From: Slackia piriformis YIT 12062
GTDB lineage: Bacteria; Actinomycetota; Coriobacteriia; Coriobacteriales; Eggerthellaceae
Length of the DNA: 64,000 nt
Direction: 5' to 3'
Assembly (NCBI RefSeq): GCF_000296445.1
Contig: NZ_JH815198.1
Span: forward strand, 608,975 to 672,974
The translations under genes and the position numbers were made by a program. A model generated the notes under the pieces. That model had not been told where the DNA came from. It was given only the letters and a program-made list of their open reading frames with translations, and made no database searches. Of the stretch, positions 51,934-60,882 are shown in pieces; the stretch's first letter is position 1, and each line of letters opens with the position of its first letter.

Positions 51934-52137
51934 CGCTTTTCGAGCCGTTTTTGTCTTCGGGTCGACTCGCCGATGTTTGGGCGCGGCGGGTCTTTCCGCT
52001 ACGCCGCCGCGGTTCTTCCTTTGGCTCGGCTCGCCGACATTCAAGCCCTTCGTGCTCGAGATTCTTTCGCGCTGCTTGCATTTGATGATAGAATTCTGTC
52101 GTTTTTACCCTCTCTCATCATGCAAGGAGTAACCGCA

Positions 52138-53562
52138 ATGGCTGAAACGAAATCTGTGAAGCCTGCAGGCGGGGAGCAGAAGCGCGAGCACTTCGCGTCC
52201 CGCCTGGGCTTCATTCTCATCGCAGCGGGCTGTGCCATCGGCCTGGGCAATGTTTGGCGCTTCCCGTACATCACGGGCGAATACGGCGGCGGCGCATTCG
52301 TGCTGCTGTACCTTATCTTCTTGGTCATCCTGGGCCTGCCCGTCATGGTCATGGAGTTCGCCGTCGGGCGCGCAAGCCAGAAAAGCTGCGCACAGGCCTT
52401 CGATATCCTTGAGCCGAAGCGTCGCTTCCACTGGTTTTCCTGGTGGGGATACATCGGCTGCATGATCTTGATGATGTTCTACACCACGGTAGCCGGCTGG
52501 ATGCTTGCCTACGTGCCCAAGATGGCATCGGGCATGTTCGATGGCGGCACGGCCGAGGTCACGGGAGCGGCGTTCAACGCCATGCTTGCGAATCCTTCAG
52601 AGCTCATGGGCTGGATGCTCGGTGCCGTATTCATCGGCTTTCTCATCTGCAGCCTGGGTCTTCAGAAAGGCGTGGAGCGCATCACGAAATGGATGATGGC
52701 CATCCTGTTCGTCGCCATGATTGCGCTGTGCATCCGTTCGGTCACGCTGCCTGGCGCCGCCGAGGGCCTTGCGTTCTATCTGATTCCCGATTTCAGCCGC
52801 ATGTTCGCTGGTGGATGGACCACGTTTGGCGAAGCGGTCTATGCGGCCATGGGCCAGGCGTTCTTCTCGCTTTCGCTCGGCATTGCCGCTATGGAGATTT
52901 TCGGTTCGCGTATCGGCCGTGAACGTAGCCTGACGGGCGAGGCCGTCAACGTCACGCTGCTCAATACGCTTGTCGCTATTCTGGCGGGCCTGATTATTTT
53001 CCCTGCATGCTTTGCGTACAACGTCACGCCCGATTCCGGTCCGTCTCTCGTGTTCGTCACGCTTCCCGTAGTGTTCGGCCAGATGCCGCTCGGCAACATC
53101 TGGGGCGCGCTGTTCTTCGTGTTCATGAGCTTTGCGGCGCTTTCCACCGTTATCGCTGTGTTCGAGAATCTGATCAGCTTTACCATGGATAAGTGGGATG
53201 TCGATCGCAAGCGTGCCGTGGCGATCAACGCCGTGCTCGTGGTTGTTTTGAGCCTGCCGTGCGTGTTCGGATTCAACGTGCTTGCGGGTGTCGCTATTCC
53301 CGGCATCGGCGACATTCAGTCCATCGAGGACTTCATCGTCTCAAACAACATGCTGCCGCTCGGCGCACTGATTTTCGTGCTCTTCTGCACGCAGCGTTTC
53401 GGTTGGGGCTGGAAGAACTTCCTTGCCGAGGCCGATGCAGGCGAGGGCATGAAGTTTCCCGCATGGAGCCGCCTGTGGGTGAAGTGGGGCATTCCCGTGC
53501 TGATTGTGATTATCTTCATCATGGGCTATGCGCCGAAGGTGGCGCTCTGGTTGGACCTGTAG
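52138..53562 (+). CDS. Sodium-dependent neurotransmitter/amino-acid symporter (NSS family)
   Basis: The 474-residue transporter has the NSS hallmarks: FASRLGFILIAAGCAIGLGNVWRFPYITGEYGGGAF (sodium and substrate site), LGLPVMVMEFAVGRASQKS, GQAFFSLSLGIAAMEIFGS and MSFAALSTVIAVFENLI. Twelve or eleven membrane helices are predicted. Bacterial members import hydrophobic amino acids such as tryptophan, tyrosine or leucine with sodium. The substrate cannot be fixed. ATG 52138 follows CAAGGAGTAACC; the upstream extension to 51973 is not supported. Monocistronic with a terminator. Confidence 0.92.
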   Translation: MAETKSVKPAGGEQKREHFASRLGFILIAAGCAIGLGNVWRFPYITGEYGGGAFVLLYLIFLVILGLPVMVMEFAVGRASQKSCAQAFDILEPKRRFHWFSWWGYIGCMILMMFYTTVAGWMLAYVPKMASGMFDGGTAEVTGAAFNAMLANPSELMGWMLGAVFIGFLICSLGLQKGVERITKWMMAILFVAMIALCIRSVTLPGAAEGLAFYLIPDFSRMFAGGWTTFGEAVYAAMGQAFFSLSLGIAAMEIFGSRIGRERSLTGEAVNVTLLNTLVAILAGLIIFPACFAYNVTPDSGPSLVFVTLPVVFGQMPLGNIWGALFFVFMSFAALSTVIAVFENLISFTMDKWDVDRKRAVAINAVLVVVLSLPCVFGFNVLAGVAIPGIGDIQSIEDFIVSNNMLPLGALIFVLFCTQRFGWGWKNFLAEADAGEGMKFPAWSRLWVKWGIPVLIVIIFIMGYAPKVALWLDL

Positions 53563-53598
53563 CTTTTGGGCGCTTTATGCGAAAGCCATACAACGTAG

Positions 53599-53624
53599 AA
53601 GGGAGCCGATTCGGCTCCCTTTTT
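53599..53624 (+). terminator. Intrinsic terminator after the NSS transporter
   Basis: GGGAGCCGA (53601-53609) pairs with TCGGCTCCC (53611-53619), flanked by AA and followed by TTTTT. Confidence 0.92.
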
Positions 53625-53669
53625 GCATGCCTACGCCAACGCTTCGTCGCCCGGCATCGAAGCGGCCGT

Positions 53670-53849
53670 CTATTCGTCGGCTCCCGAAAGAACGACAAGC
53701 CCAACGCATGCGAGTCCTATGCCGAGAAGCATGATGCCGTCGCGCGCATCGAACACGCCAAGGGCCGAAAGCGCCACCGTGGCAACGCCCATCGCAAGGC
53801 CTATGCTTTTCAAGACGGCGCGGACGGTTCGCGCGGCGCAACCGACCAT
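53670..53849 (-). CDS. Small hypothetical membrane protein, 59 aa
   Basis: The predicted product has two hydrophobic stretches, VRAVLKSIGLAMGVATVALSALG and DGIMLLGIGLACVGLVVLSG, joined by a VFDARD turn. This is the look of a genuine two-helix membrane protein rather than a chance ORF. The start at ATG 53849 has no clear ribosome binding site. A much longer ORF in the same frame upstream runs antisense through the ABC exporter and is rejected. No family is recognised. It is convergent with the NSS transporter terminator. Confidence 0.5.
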   Translation of the reverse strand: MVGCAARTVRAVLKSIGLAMGVATVALSALGVFDARDGIMLLGIGLACVGLVVLSGADE

Positions 53850-53942
53850 CGGTAGAATCGGGTGAACCGTCGGTAGAGTCTGCCGTGTCTGCGCCGGGGC
53901 GCTTGCTGTGGCATAATCGGATGCCTGACGAAAGGGGAATGC

Positions 53943-55745
53943 ATGGCATCCGAGAAGGCTACGAAGAAATCGACGGCATCCACCACGCGCCGCACGCTGC
54001 ATTACTACTGGCAGGTCACACGCAGGCATTTCGGCCTGTTCTCCCTTCTCATGGTTTCGACGTTTCTGTTCGTGGCGCTGCTTTCGTACGGCAACCCGTA
54101 CGTCATGAGCCTGATCGTGGACAAGGTGAGCGCCGGCCCCGTTTCCTCGGACGAGGTGTTTTCCACGTTCGGTCCGTTCATTATCGCGCTCATCGCCATC
54201 AACGTATTCGGCCAGGCGGCAAGCAAGCTGCAGGATTTCGCCATGTACAAGCTGCAGATTGCGGCATCGTACGATTTGGCCACGATGAGCTTCGACGCCC
54301 TGTGCAACCAGTCCATGAGCTTTCACTCCAACCGTTTCGGCGGCACGCTCGTCAGCCAGACGACGAAGTTCATGAGCGCGTATCAACTCTTGCTTGAAAC
54401 GGTGACGTTTCCGTTTCTCCCCGTGGTGTGCTCGGTGGTCTTCACCTGCGCCATCTTGGCGCCGCGCGTTCCCGTGTACGTGGCCATCCTCATGGTGCTG
54501 CTCGCGGTGTACGCGGGTATTTCCTACTATATGTATAAGCGCATACTTCATCTCAACGAAAAGGCCGCAAGCGCGCAGAATCACCTGTCGGGTGAGCTGT
54601 CCGATTCGGTGGCCAACATCTTGGCGGTGAAAACCTACGGTCGTGAAGCCTATGAGCGAAGCCTTTTCGATGCGGCGAACAAAGACGTGGTGGCGCGTGA
54701 TTCCAGGCGCATGTGGGCATCGCTTACGCGCGGCATCATCACCGCCTGTATCACGGTGGTCATCATGAGCGTGGTTACCGTGTTCATCGCGGGCGGCAAT
54801 GCGTGGTATGGCATCACGCCTGGCACGCTCGTAATGATGTTCACCTACACCTACACGGTGACCAACCAGTTCAACTTCATCAACAACGGCCTGCAGCGTT
54901 TCAACCGAGCGTTCGGCGATGCGTCCGGCATGACGGCCACGCTTGACGAGCCGCGTCTTGTGGCCGATCTGCCCGACGCGTCCGATCTGCACGTGCGCGA
55001 AGGGCGCATCGACTTCGAGAATATCGGTTTCTGGTATACCGACGGCGCGGTGCGCACTCGGGTCTTCGACGGACTCGACCTCCATATCCCCGCCGGTCAG
55101 CGCGTAGGCCTCGTGGGCGCGAGCGGTGCCGGCAAGACCACCCTGACGAAGCTGCTGCTGCGTTTGTCGGATATCCAAGAGGGGCGTATCCTGCTAGACG
55201 GCCAGGACATTTCTCTTTGTACGCAGCAAAGCTTGCGACGAAGCATTGCCTACGTTCCTCAGGAGTCGCTGCTGTTCCATCGCAGCGTGGCGGAAAACAT
55301 CGCATACGGCAGGCCCGATGCCTCCATGGAAGAGATCCGCGAGGCGGCGCGTCGGGCGAACGCCCTGGAATTCATAGAGAAACTGCCGCAGGGCTTCGAC
55401 ACGGTGACTGGCGAGCGCGGCGTGAAGCTTTCGGGCGGTCAGCGCCAGCGCATCGCCATCGCGCGCGCCATGCTCGCCGATTGCCCTATCCTCGTGCTCG
55501 ACGAGGCGACGAGCGCTCTTGATTCGGAGAGCGAGAAGATGGTGCAGGACGCGCTTGCCAAGCTGATGCGCGGTCGTACGTCGATCGTGGTGGCGCACAG
55601 GCTTTCCACCGTTGCGAGTCTCGACCGCATTGTGGTGCTTGATGACGGCGGCATCGCGGAGGACGGTTCGCATGCCGAGCTCATCGAGGCGGGCGAGGCG
55701 TATGCGCGCCTTTGGAACCGTCAGACCGGGGCCTATCTGGAATAG
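53943..55745 (+). CDS. ABC exporter, fused membrane and ATPase domains
   Basis: The 600-residue half-transporter has a six-helix membrane domain (about 25-330) and an ATPase domain (about 355-595). The latter shows Walker A GASGAGKTTLTKLLL near residue 392, Q-loop YVPQESLLFHRSV, signature LSGGQRQRIAIARAML, Walker B ILVLDEATSALD and the H-loop VAHRLST. It works as a dimer, exporting lipids, drugs or peptides; cargo is unknown. No peptidase domain is present. ATG 53943 follows GAAAGGGGAATGC. It appears monocistronic. Confidence 0.92.
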   Translation: MASEKATKKSTASTTRRTLHYYWQVTRRHFGLFSLLMVSTFLFVALLSYGNPYVMSLIVDKVSAGPVSSDEVFSTFGPFIIALIAINVFGQAASKLQDFAMYKLQIAASYDLATMSFDALCNQSMSFHSNRFGGTLVSQTTKFMSAYQLLLETVTFPFLPVVCSVVFTCAILAPRVPVYVAILMVLLAVYAGISYYMYKRILHLNEKAASAQNHLSGELSDSVANILAVKTYGREAYERSLFDAANKDVVARDSRRMWASLTRGIITACITVVIMSVVTVFIAGGNAWYGITPGTLVMMFTYTYTVTNQFNFINNGLQRFNRAFGDASGMTATLDEPRLVADLPDASDLHVREGRIDFENIGFWYTDGAVRTRVFDGLDLHIPAGQRVGLVGASGAGKTTLTKLLLRLSDIQEGRILLDGQDISLCTQQSLRRSIAYVPQESLLFHRSVAENIAYGRPDASMEEIREAARRANALEFIEKLPQGFDTVTGERGVKLSGGQRQRIAIARAMLADCPILVLDEATSALDSESEKMVQDALAKLMRGRTSIVVAHRLSTVASLDRIVVLDDGGIAEDGSHAELIEAGEAYARLWNRQTGAYLE

Positions 55746-55990
55746 GGGCGGTTGCTTTCCGCAGTGCTACTCCCGCTCGGGAGAAATAATGCCGATTTTG
55801 AGTAACGGCCCCTTATGAAGTACAATGGCTTTTTAATTTTTGCGGCTTTGTTGCGGATATGCTTCTCGAACTTGCGCAAAGCCGAAGCGTATGAGCTTTA
55901 TCTGCATAGAACGGAGCGTCGGGCGCGCCATGGCGCGTTGCGGCGTTTGCATACCCAAAGGCACATTTGAACCGAAGGAGTATTACAGTT

Positions 55991-57970
55991 TTGAATAACG
56001 AACATATCAACGGCGAAGCAGGCGCCGACACCGCAGCCGACAAAGGCTCGCGTTCCCACGGCGACCGCCGCAATTCCCGTGGTCAGTCTCAAGGCCAGGC
56101 GCAGTCGCACGCGGCATCGAACGAAGGATCGCGCGAGCAGCGCTCGTCGCGTTCTCATCGTCGTACGACGCGCCATAAGACAGTTACCCTCGAGCACAAG
56201 CGTCCTCAGATAACCCCCGAAGGCCAGGGCGAGGTCGAAGCTTTCAGCAAGCCGCGCACCCGCAACGCCTCGAAGAGCACGGCCGGGTCTCGTCGTCGCG
56301 GGGCAGTGAAGCGCAACCCCTCTGCGACGCTGAAAATCATCCCGCTCGGCGGTCTTGACGCCATCGGAAAGAACATGACCGTATTCGAATGCGGCGACGA
56401 CATGCTACTGGTCGATGCGGGCCTGATGTTTCCCGACGACGATCATCCGGGCATCGATCTCATTCTGCCCGATTACACCTACGTGCTCGAAAACGAGCAT
56501 AAGCTGCGCGGCATCATCATCACGCACGGCCATGAAGACCATACGGGATCGTTGCCGTATCTGATGAAAGACCTTTCTCGCAAAGTTCCCATCTACGGCA
56601 CCAAGATGACCCTCGGATTGATCGAGGGCAAGTTCAGCGAACATCGCGTCAAGGCGAAGCTCGCCGAGATCAAAGCGGGGGACGAGATAAAGCTGGGCGG
56701 TTTCATCGTCGACTTCTTCGCCGTGAATCACTCCATTCCCGGCGCGGTGGGCGTGTTCATGCAGTCTCCTGCAGGCAACGTCTTGCACACCGGCGACTTC
56801 AAGCTCGACCAAAGCCCCATCGACGGCGTTCATACGGATTTCGGCGCGCTTGCCCGCTTTGGGAAGATTGGCGTCGATTTGATGATGTCCGACTCTACGA
56901 ACGCACAGAACCCCAACTTCACGCCTTCTGAGGCCGAGGTGGGAAAAACCTTGCGTCAGATTATCGAAAACGCCAAGGGCCGCGTTATCATCGCGAGCTT
57001 TGCGAGCCATATCCACCGCCTGCAGCAGATTGCCGATGCCGCGGTGGCCAACGGCCGCAAGGTTGTTGTCACGGGGCGTTCCATGGTTCAAAACACCGAT
57101 ATCGCTCGCAAGCTGGGCTATCTCAAGATTCAAGATGTAGACCTGATCGATGCGTATGACCTGAAAGGCACGCCCGCGGAGAAGGTCGTCATCATGTGCA
57201 CGGGCAGCCAGGGCGAGCCGTTGAGTGCGTTGGCGCGTATCGCTAACGGCGAGCATCGCACCATTCAGATCGACGAGGGCGATACGGTCATCATCTCGGC
57301 AACGCCGGTTCCCGGCAACGAGAAAGCGGTGACGCGCGTGGTGAACTCGCTTGCGAAGATCGGCTGCGAAGTCTATGACAAGAAGCGTGCCATGGTGCAC
57401 GTTTCCGGCCATGCGGGTGCTGAAGAGCTCAAGCTCGTCTTGTCCATCGTGCAGCCGAAGCATTTCATGCCGGTGCATGGCGAGTCCACTCACCTTCGTG
57501 CCCATGCGCGCCTCGCCGAGGCGACGGGCGTCCCCGCTCGCAATATCTTCCTGTGCGAGAACGGCGATACGCTGCAGCTTTCCGAGTCGGGCGTTCGTTT
57601 TGGCGACCCGGTGGAAAGCGGCATCGTCTACGTGGACGGTCTCTCTGTGGGAGACACCTCCAAAGACGTTCTGGAGGAGCGCCAGGCGCTGTCGAATTAC
57701 GGCTTTGCCACCATCGCCGCGGCGGTCAACGCGCGCAAGAAGCAGATCGAGGGCGTCGTACGCGTCGAGATGCGCGGCATCACCGGCGGAGACGTTGCGG
57801 AATTGCGCCGCGAGGCAACCGACACGGTGAAAGGCACGCTGCGTCGCGCGCTCGACAAGGGCGCCAAGGGCAAAGACCTCGACAAAGCCTGCCGCGATGC
57901 GCTTCTGTCCCTTTTGTGGGAGCGTACCAAGCAGCGTCCGATGGTAGTCTCGTCCATCATCGAGCTGTAA
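55991..57970 (+). CDS. rnj: Ribonuclease J with long disordered N-terminal extension
   Basis: RNase J degrades and matures RNA by 5'-exonuclease and endonuclease action. The 659-residue protein has a metallo-beta-lactamase core with HGHEDHTG (179-186), a beta-CASP region (VIIASFASHIHRLQQI, VVVTGRSMV), VIMCTGSQGEPLSAL and KHFMPVHGESTHL. The catalytic fold starts near residue 112. The first ~110 residues are low-complexity, rich in Ser, Arg, Gln and His, like the extensions of some actinobacterial RNase J enzymes and possibly RNA-binding. The TTG at 55991 is chosen because GAAGGAG lies ten bases upstream; a reading from 55967 lacks a site. Confidence 0.93.
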   Translation: MNNEHINGEAGADTAADKGSRSHGDRRNSRGQSQGQAQSHAASNEGSREQRSSRSHRRTTRHKTVTLEHKRPQITPEGQGEVEAFSKPRTRNASKSTAGSRRRGAVKRNPSATLKIIPLGGLDAIGKNMTVFECGDDMLLVDAGLMFPDDDHPGIDLILPDYTYVLENEHKLRGIIITHGHEDHTGSLPYLMKDLSRKVPIYGTKMTLGLIEGKFSEHRVKAKLAEIKAGDEIKLGGFIVDFFAVNHSIPGAVGVFMQSPAGNVLHTGDFKLDQSPIDGVHTDFGALARFGKIGVDLMMSDSTNAQNPNFTPSEAEVGKTLRQIIENAKGRVIIASFASHIHRLQQIADAAVANGRKVVVTGRSMVQNTDIARKLGYLKIQDVDLIDAYDLKGTPAEKVVIMCTGSQGEPLSALARIANGEHRTIQIDEGDTVIISATPVPGNEKAVTRVVNSLAKIGCEVYDKKRAMVHVSGHAGAEELKLVLSIVQPKHFMPVHGESTHLRAHARLAEATGVPARNIFLCENGDTLQLSESGVRFGDPVESGIVYVDGLSVGDTSKDVLEERQALSNYGFATIAAAVNARKKQIEGVVRVEMRGITGGDVAELRREATDTVKGTLRRALDKGAKGKDLDKACRDALLSLLWERTKQRPMVVSSIIEL

Positions 57971-57990
57971 CAGCCTTCGTTTGAAGGCTG
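57971..57990 (+). terminator. Hairpin between rnj and ftsK
   Basis: CAGCCTTC-GTTT-GAAGGCTG, a perfect 8-bp stem directly after the rnj stop. No T-tract follows, so it may be a weak terminator or an mRNA-stabilising stem. Confidence 0.45.
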
Positions 57991-58024
57991 CAGATTTAAG
58001 CGGGGAAGAGGAGAGAGGTAATAC

Positions 58025-60868
58025 GTGGCTCGCGGTTCTAAAACCACCGACGCACAATCGAAGAAATCGACGAACGCGGCTTCGGACGGCCGCGTTGCGT
58101 TGAAGGACGTTCCCGCCAAGGGCAAAAATCGGCGCAAAGAGGCCGAACCCGAGGTCGAGGAAGTGTGCGTTTCGCCGCGTATTTTCGATGAACGCACGAA
58201 GCGGGATATCACGGGCGTGGCGATTGCCGTGCTGGCGGTAGTCCTCTTCGTCACGGCCGTGCTGCCTCCTTCGGGGTTCATCACCTCGGCGCTTGCGACC
58301 GGCCTTCATCTTGCTCTCGGCATAGGTTCGTACGTGTTGCCGTTCGTTCTCATTATCGTGGGCGTGAGCTTTCTGGCACGCAGCGATGCCGATTCGTTCG
58401 CTTTGCGCATGGGCGTCGGCCTGGCTATGCTCTTCTTCGCGTTCGAGACCATCCTTTCGCTGTTCACTCCTGGGGCGGATGCTGATTCCGGCCTGCTTTT
58501 TGTCCAGGAATCCCTCGTATCCCGCGGCGGGTATCTCGGCGCGGGCGTTTCTTGGGCGTTGCTTGAGCTGCTCGGCCGTCTCGTCGGCTGCATTGTCATG
58601 GTGGGCGTCGCCTGCGGCGGCGCTGTTGTCATAGGCTTTTCCATATCGGGGGCTTTGCGCCTCGTGCAAGAGAAGGCCTCCGATATCCGTGAGCGCCGCG
58701 TTCGCCGCAAGGAGGAACGCGAAGACGCCGCAGGAACGGCGCTGGATGCTCCGGCCTGCGTTCCTGCGCCTGAACCTGCGCCCGCCCGCATCCGTCGGGC
58801 AGACGTTATTCCTCGCGTGCCGCGCGATCTTTCGCGCCCTCGTCCTGCGGTGCAGTCGCTCAATACGCAGATTCTCGGAGGCTCTCATATCGCGCAAGGG
58901 GGACCTCGCGCCACATCGGTCGATATGTATTGGCCATCCGATTACGCCTATGATGAAGCCCGAGCCATTGTGGACGAGAATTCCGCCATGGAAACCGCGA
59001 AGACGCGCGTAGTAGGCGTGGAAGATGTAGTCGAGGGCAGCTTTGTCTCCGATGTCGCCCGCGAGGTCGACGAATCAAGCGCCGACGAGCAATTCGCACA
59101 GATCGCGCCTTCTTCCGCGGTTGCAAAACCCGAGCGGAAGAAGCGCGTCAAGCATCGCCTTCCCTGGGAAGACGACGATGCCGACATGCACACGGCCGAT
59201 GCGTCGGTGCTGCTGGAGGATGTCCAGGCGTCGCCTGCGAAGCCTATGACGCGCAAGCTCGAGCGCTCGCATGTCGCCGCCCAAGAGCCTGCGGACGATT
59301 CCTCCTCCAAGAAGACGAAGGTCCTCAAGAAGCGCCCCGCTTCTTCTACGGGGGCAAATCTCGGCGAGACGCGAGGGGGTTTCACGCTGCCCGCCTTCAG
59401 TCTTATTCGCCATACCGAACATGCGGCAGAGGCGGACGAACGCGAGCTTGCTTCTACGGCAGGAGAGCTTCAGGGCACGCTCGAGGATTTCAACATCATG
59501 GCTTCGGTTGTCGGTTGGGTTGCGGGCCCGACCGTTACCTTGTTCAAAGTTGACCTGCCGAGCGGCGTGCGCGTGAGCCGTATTATGGCGTTGCAGGATG
59601 ACATAGCTCTCGCCCTGGCCGCACCGGGTGTGCGTATTTTCGCCCCCATTCCCGGCACGAACCACGTCGGCATCGAGGTCCCCAACAAGAAGCGCCAGAA
59701 CGTCTTGCTGGGAGATGTCATCAAAGACGCCAAGGGCTCGCCGCTCGAGATGGCGATCGGCAAAGACGTCGAGGGCCATTCCATCGTTACGGACTTGGCC
59801 AAGATGCCCCATCTGCTCATCGGCGGCACCACCGGATCGGGCAAGTCGGTGGCCATCAACGCCATGATCATGTCAATTCTGATGCGCGCCACCCCCGACG
59901 AGGTCCGCTTTATCATGATCGATCCCAAGCGCGTCGAATTCACGCCTTATAACGGCATTCCGCATCTCTACGTTCCGGTGGTTACCGAGAACAAGGAGGC
60001 GGCGAGCGCGCTTGCGTGGGGTGTGGCCGAGATGGAGCGAAGGCTTAAGGTCTTGTCTAAGGTCGGCGTGCGTAATATCAGCCAATACAACGCCAAGGTG
60101 GAGTCCGGGGTTCTTGACGATTGCGACGACGAAGACGCCGAGCCTACGAAGAAGATGCCGTATATCGTCATCATCATCGACGAGTTGGCCGACTTGATGA
60201 TGAATGTGGGCAAGGAGGTCGAGCTGTCCATCAGCCGTATCGCTCAGCTTGCGCGTGCGGCGGGCATTCATCTGATTGTGGCCACGCAGCGCCCGTCCAC
60301 CAACGTGGTGACGGGCCTCATCAAGGCCAACATCACCAACCGTATCGCGTTCAATGTGGCTTCGGGTATCGATAGTCGCGTCATCCTTGACACCCCTGGG
60401 GCTGAAAACCTCATCGGCCTCGGCGACATGCTTTTCAGCAAGCCCGAGTATGCGAAGCCTCAGCGCCTCCAGGGCTGCTTCGTCTCCGAGGACGAGATAG
60501 AAGCGGTGGTCGAGCATCTCAAAGCGCAAGGCGAGCCCGACTACCATCAGGAGATTCTGCAGACCAACGTTATCGGCCTCGGAGCCTCCATGCCCGACGG
60601 GTCGGGAGGGTCTTCGACTTCGGATGACCCGCTGCTTTGGGAGGCGGCCGATATCGTCGTCTCGAGCGGCATGGGTTCTACCTCGAACATACAGCGCCGT
60701 TTGAGCGTGGGCTACTCGCGCGCTGGACGTATAATGGATATGCTTGAAGAAAAAGGCATCGTCGGCCCTCCGAACGGCAGCAAACCACGAGAGGTTCTCG
60801 TCGATGCGATGGAACTTGAAACGTTGAAGGCATTCGAAGCCCAGGATGCCGCCGAATCCGGATTCTAG
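58025..60868 (+). CDS. ftsK: FtsK/SpoIIIE DNA translocase
   Basis: FtsK sits at the division septum and pumps chromosome DNA. The 947-residue protein has a charged N-terminus, four membrane helices (about 60-215), a variable linker (~230-460), then the motor with Walker A GGTTGSGKSVAINAMI near residue 600, Walker B IIIDELADLMM and the RPSTNVVTGLIKANITNRIAF stretch. It ends in a gamma winged helix (SSGMGSTSNIQRRLSVGYSRAGRIMDMLEEKGIVGP) that reads DNA polarity motifs. GTG 58025 follows GGGGAAGAGGAGAGAGG. RodZ follows within 15 bases. Confidence 0.95.
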   Translation: MARGSKTTDAQSKKSTNAASDGRVALKDVPAKGKNRRKEAEPEVEEVCVSPRIFDERTKRDITGVAIAVLAVVLFVTAVLPPSGFITSALATGLHLALGIGSYVLPFVLIIVGVSFLARSDADSFALRMGVGLAMLFFAFETILSLFTPGADADSGLLFVQESLVSRGGYLGAGVSWALLELLGRLVGCIVMVGVACGGAVVIGFSISGALRLVQEKASDIRERRVRRKEEREDAAGTALDAPACVPAPEPAPARIRRADVIPRVPRDLSRPRPAVQSLNTQILGGSHIAQGGPRATSVDMYWPSDYAYDEARAIVDENSAMETAKTRVVGVEDVVEGSFVSDVAREVDESSADEQFAQIAPSSAVAKPERKKRVKHRLPWEDDDADMHTADASVLLEDVQASPAKPMTRKLERSHVAAQEPADDSSSKKTKVLKKRPASSTGANLGETRGGFTLPAFSLIRHTEHAAEADERELASTAGELQGTLEDFNIMASVVGWVAGPTVTLFKVDLPSGVRVSRIMALQDDIALALAAPGVRIFAPIPGTNHVGIEVPNKKRQNVLLGDVIKDAKGSPLEMAIGKDVEGHSIVTDLAKMPHLLIGGTTGSGKSVAINAMIMSILMRATPDEVRFIMIDPKRVEFTPYNGIPHLYVPVVTENKEAASALAWGVAEMERRLKVLSKVGVRNISQYNAKVESGVLDDCDDEDAEPTKKMPYIVIIIDELADLMMNVGKEVELSISRIAQLARAAGIHLIVATQRPSTNVVTGLIKANITNRIAFNVASGIDSRVILDTPGAENLIGLGDMLFSKPEYAKPQRLQGCFVSEDEIEAVVEHLKAQGEPDYHQEILQTNVIGLGASMPDGSGGSSTSDDPLLWEAADIVVSSGMGSTSNIQRRLSVGYSRAGRIMDMLEEKGIVGPPNGSKPREVLVDAMELETLKAFEAQDAAESGF

Positions 60869-60882
60869 AGGAGGACTGGCGC

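Noticed and set aside
53850-55178. Long minus-strand open frame continuous with the small membrane protein gene
   Set aside because: It runs antisense through the well-supported ABC exporter and has shadow-like His/Arg-rich composition; only the last 59 codons look like a protein.
56405-58897. 830-codon minus-strand open frame over rnj and ftsK
   Set aside because: Covers two convincing genes in antisense; Arg/His-rich composition typical of shadow frames.
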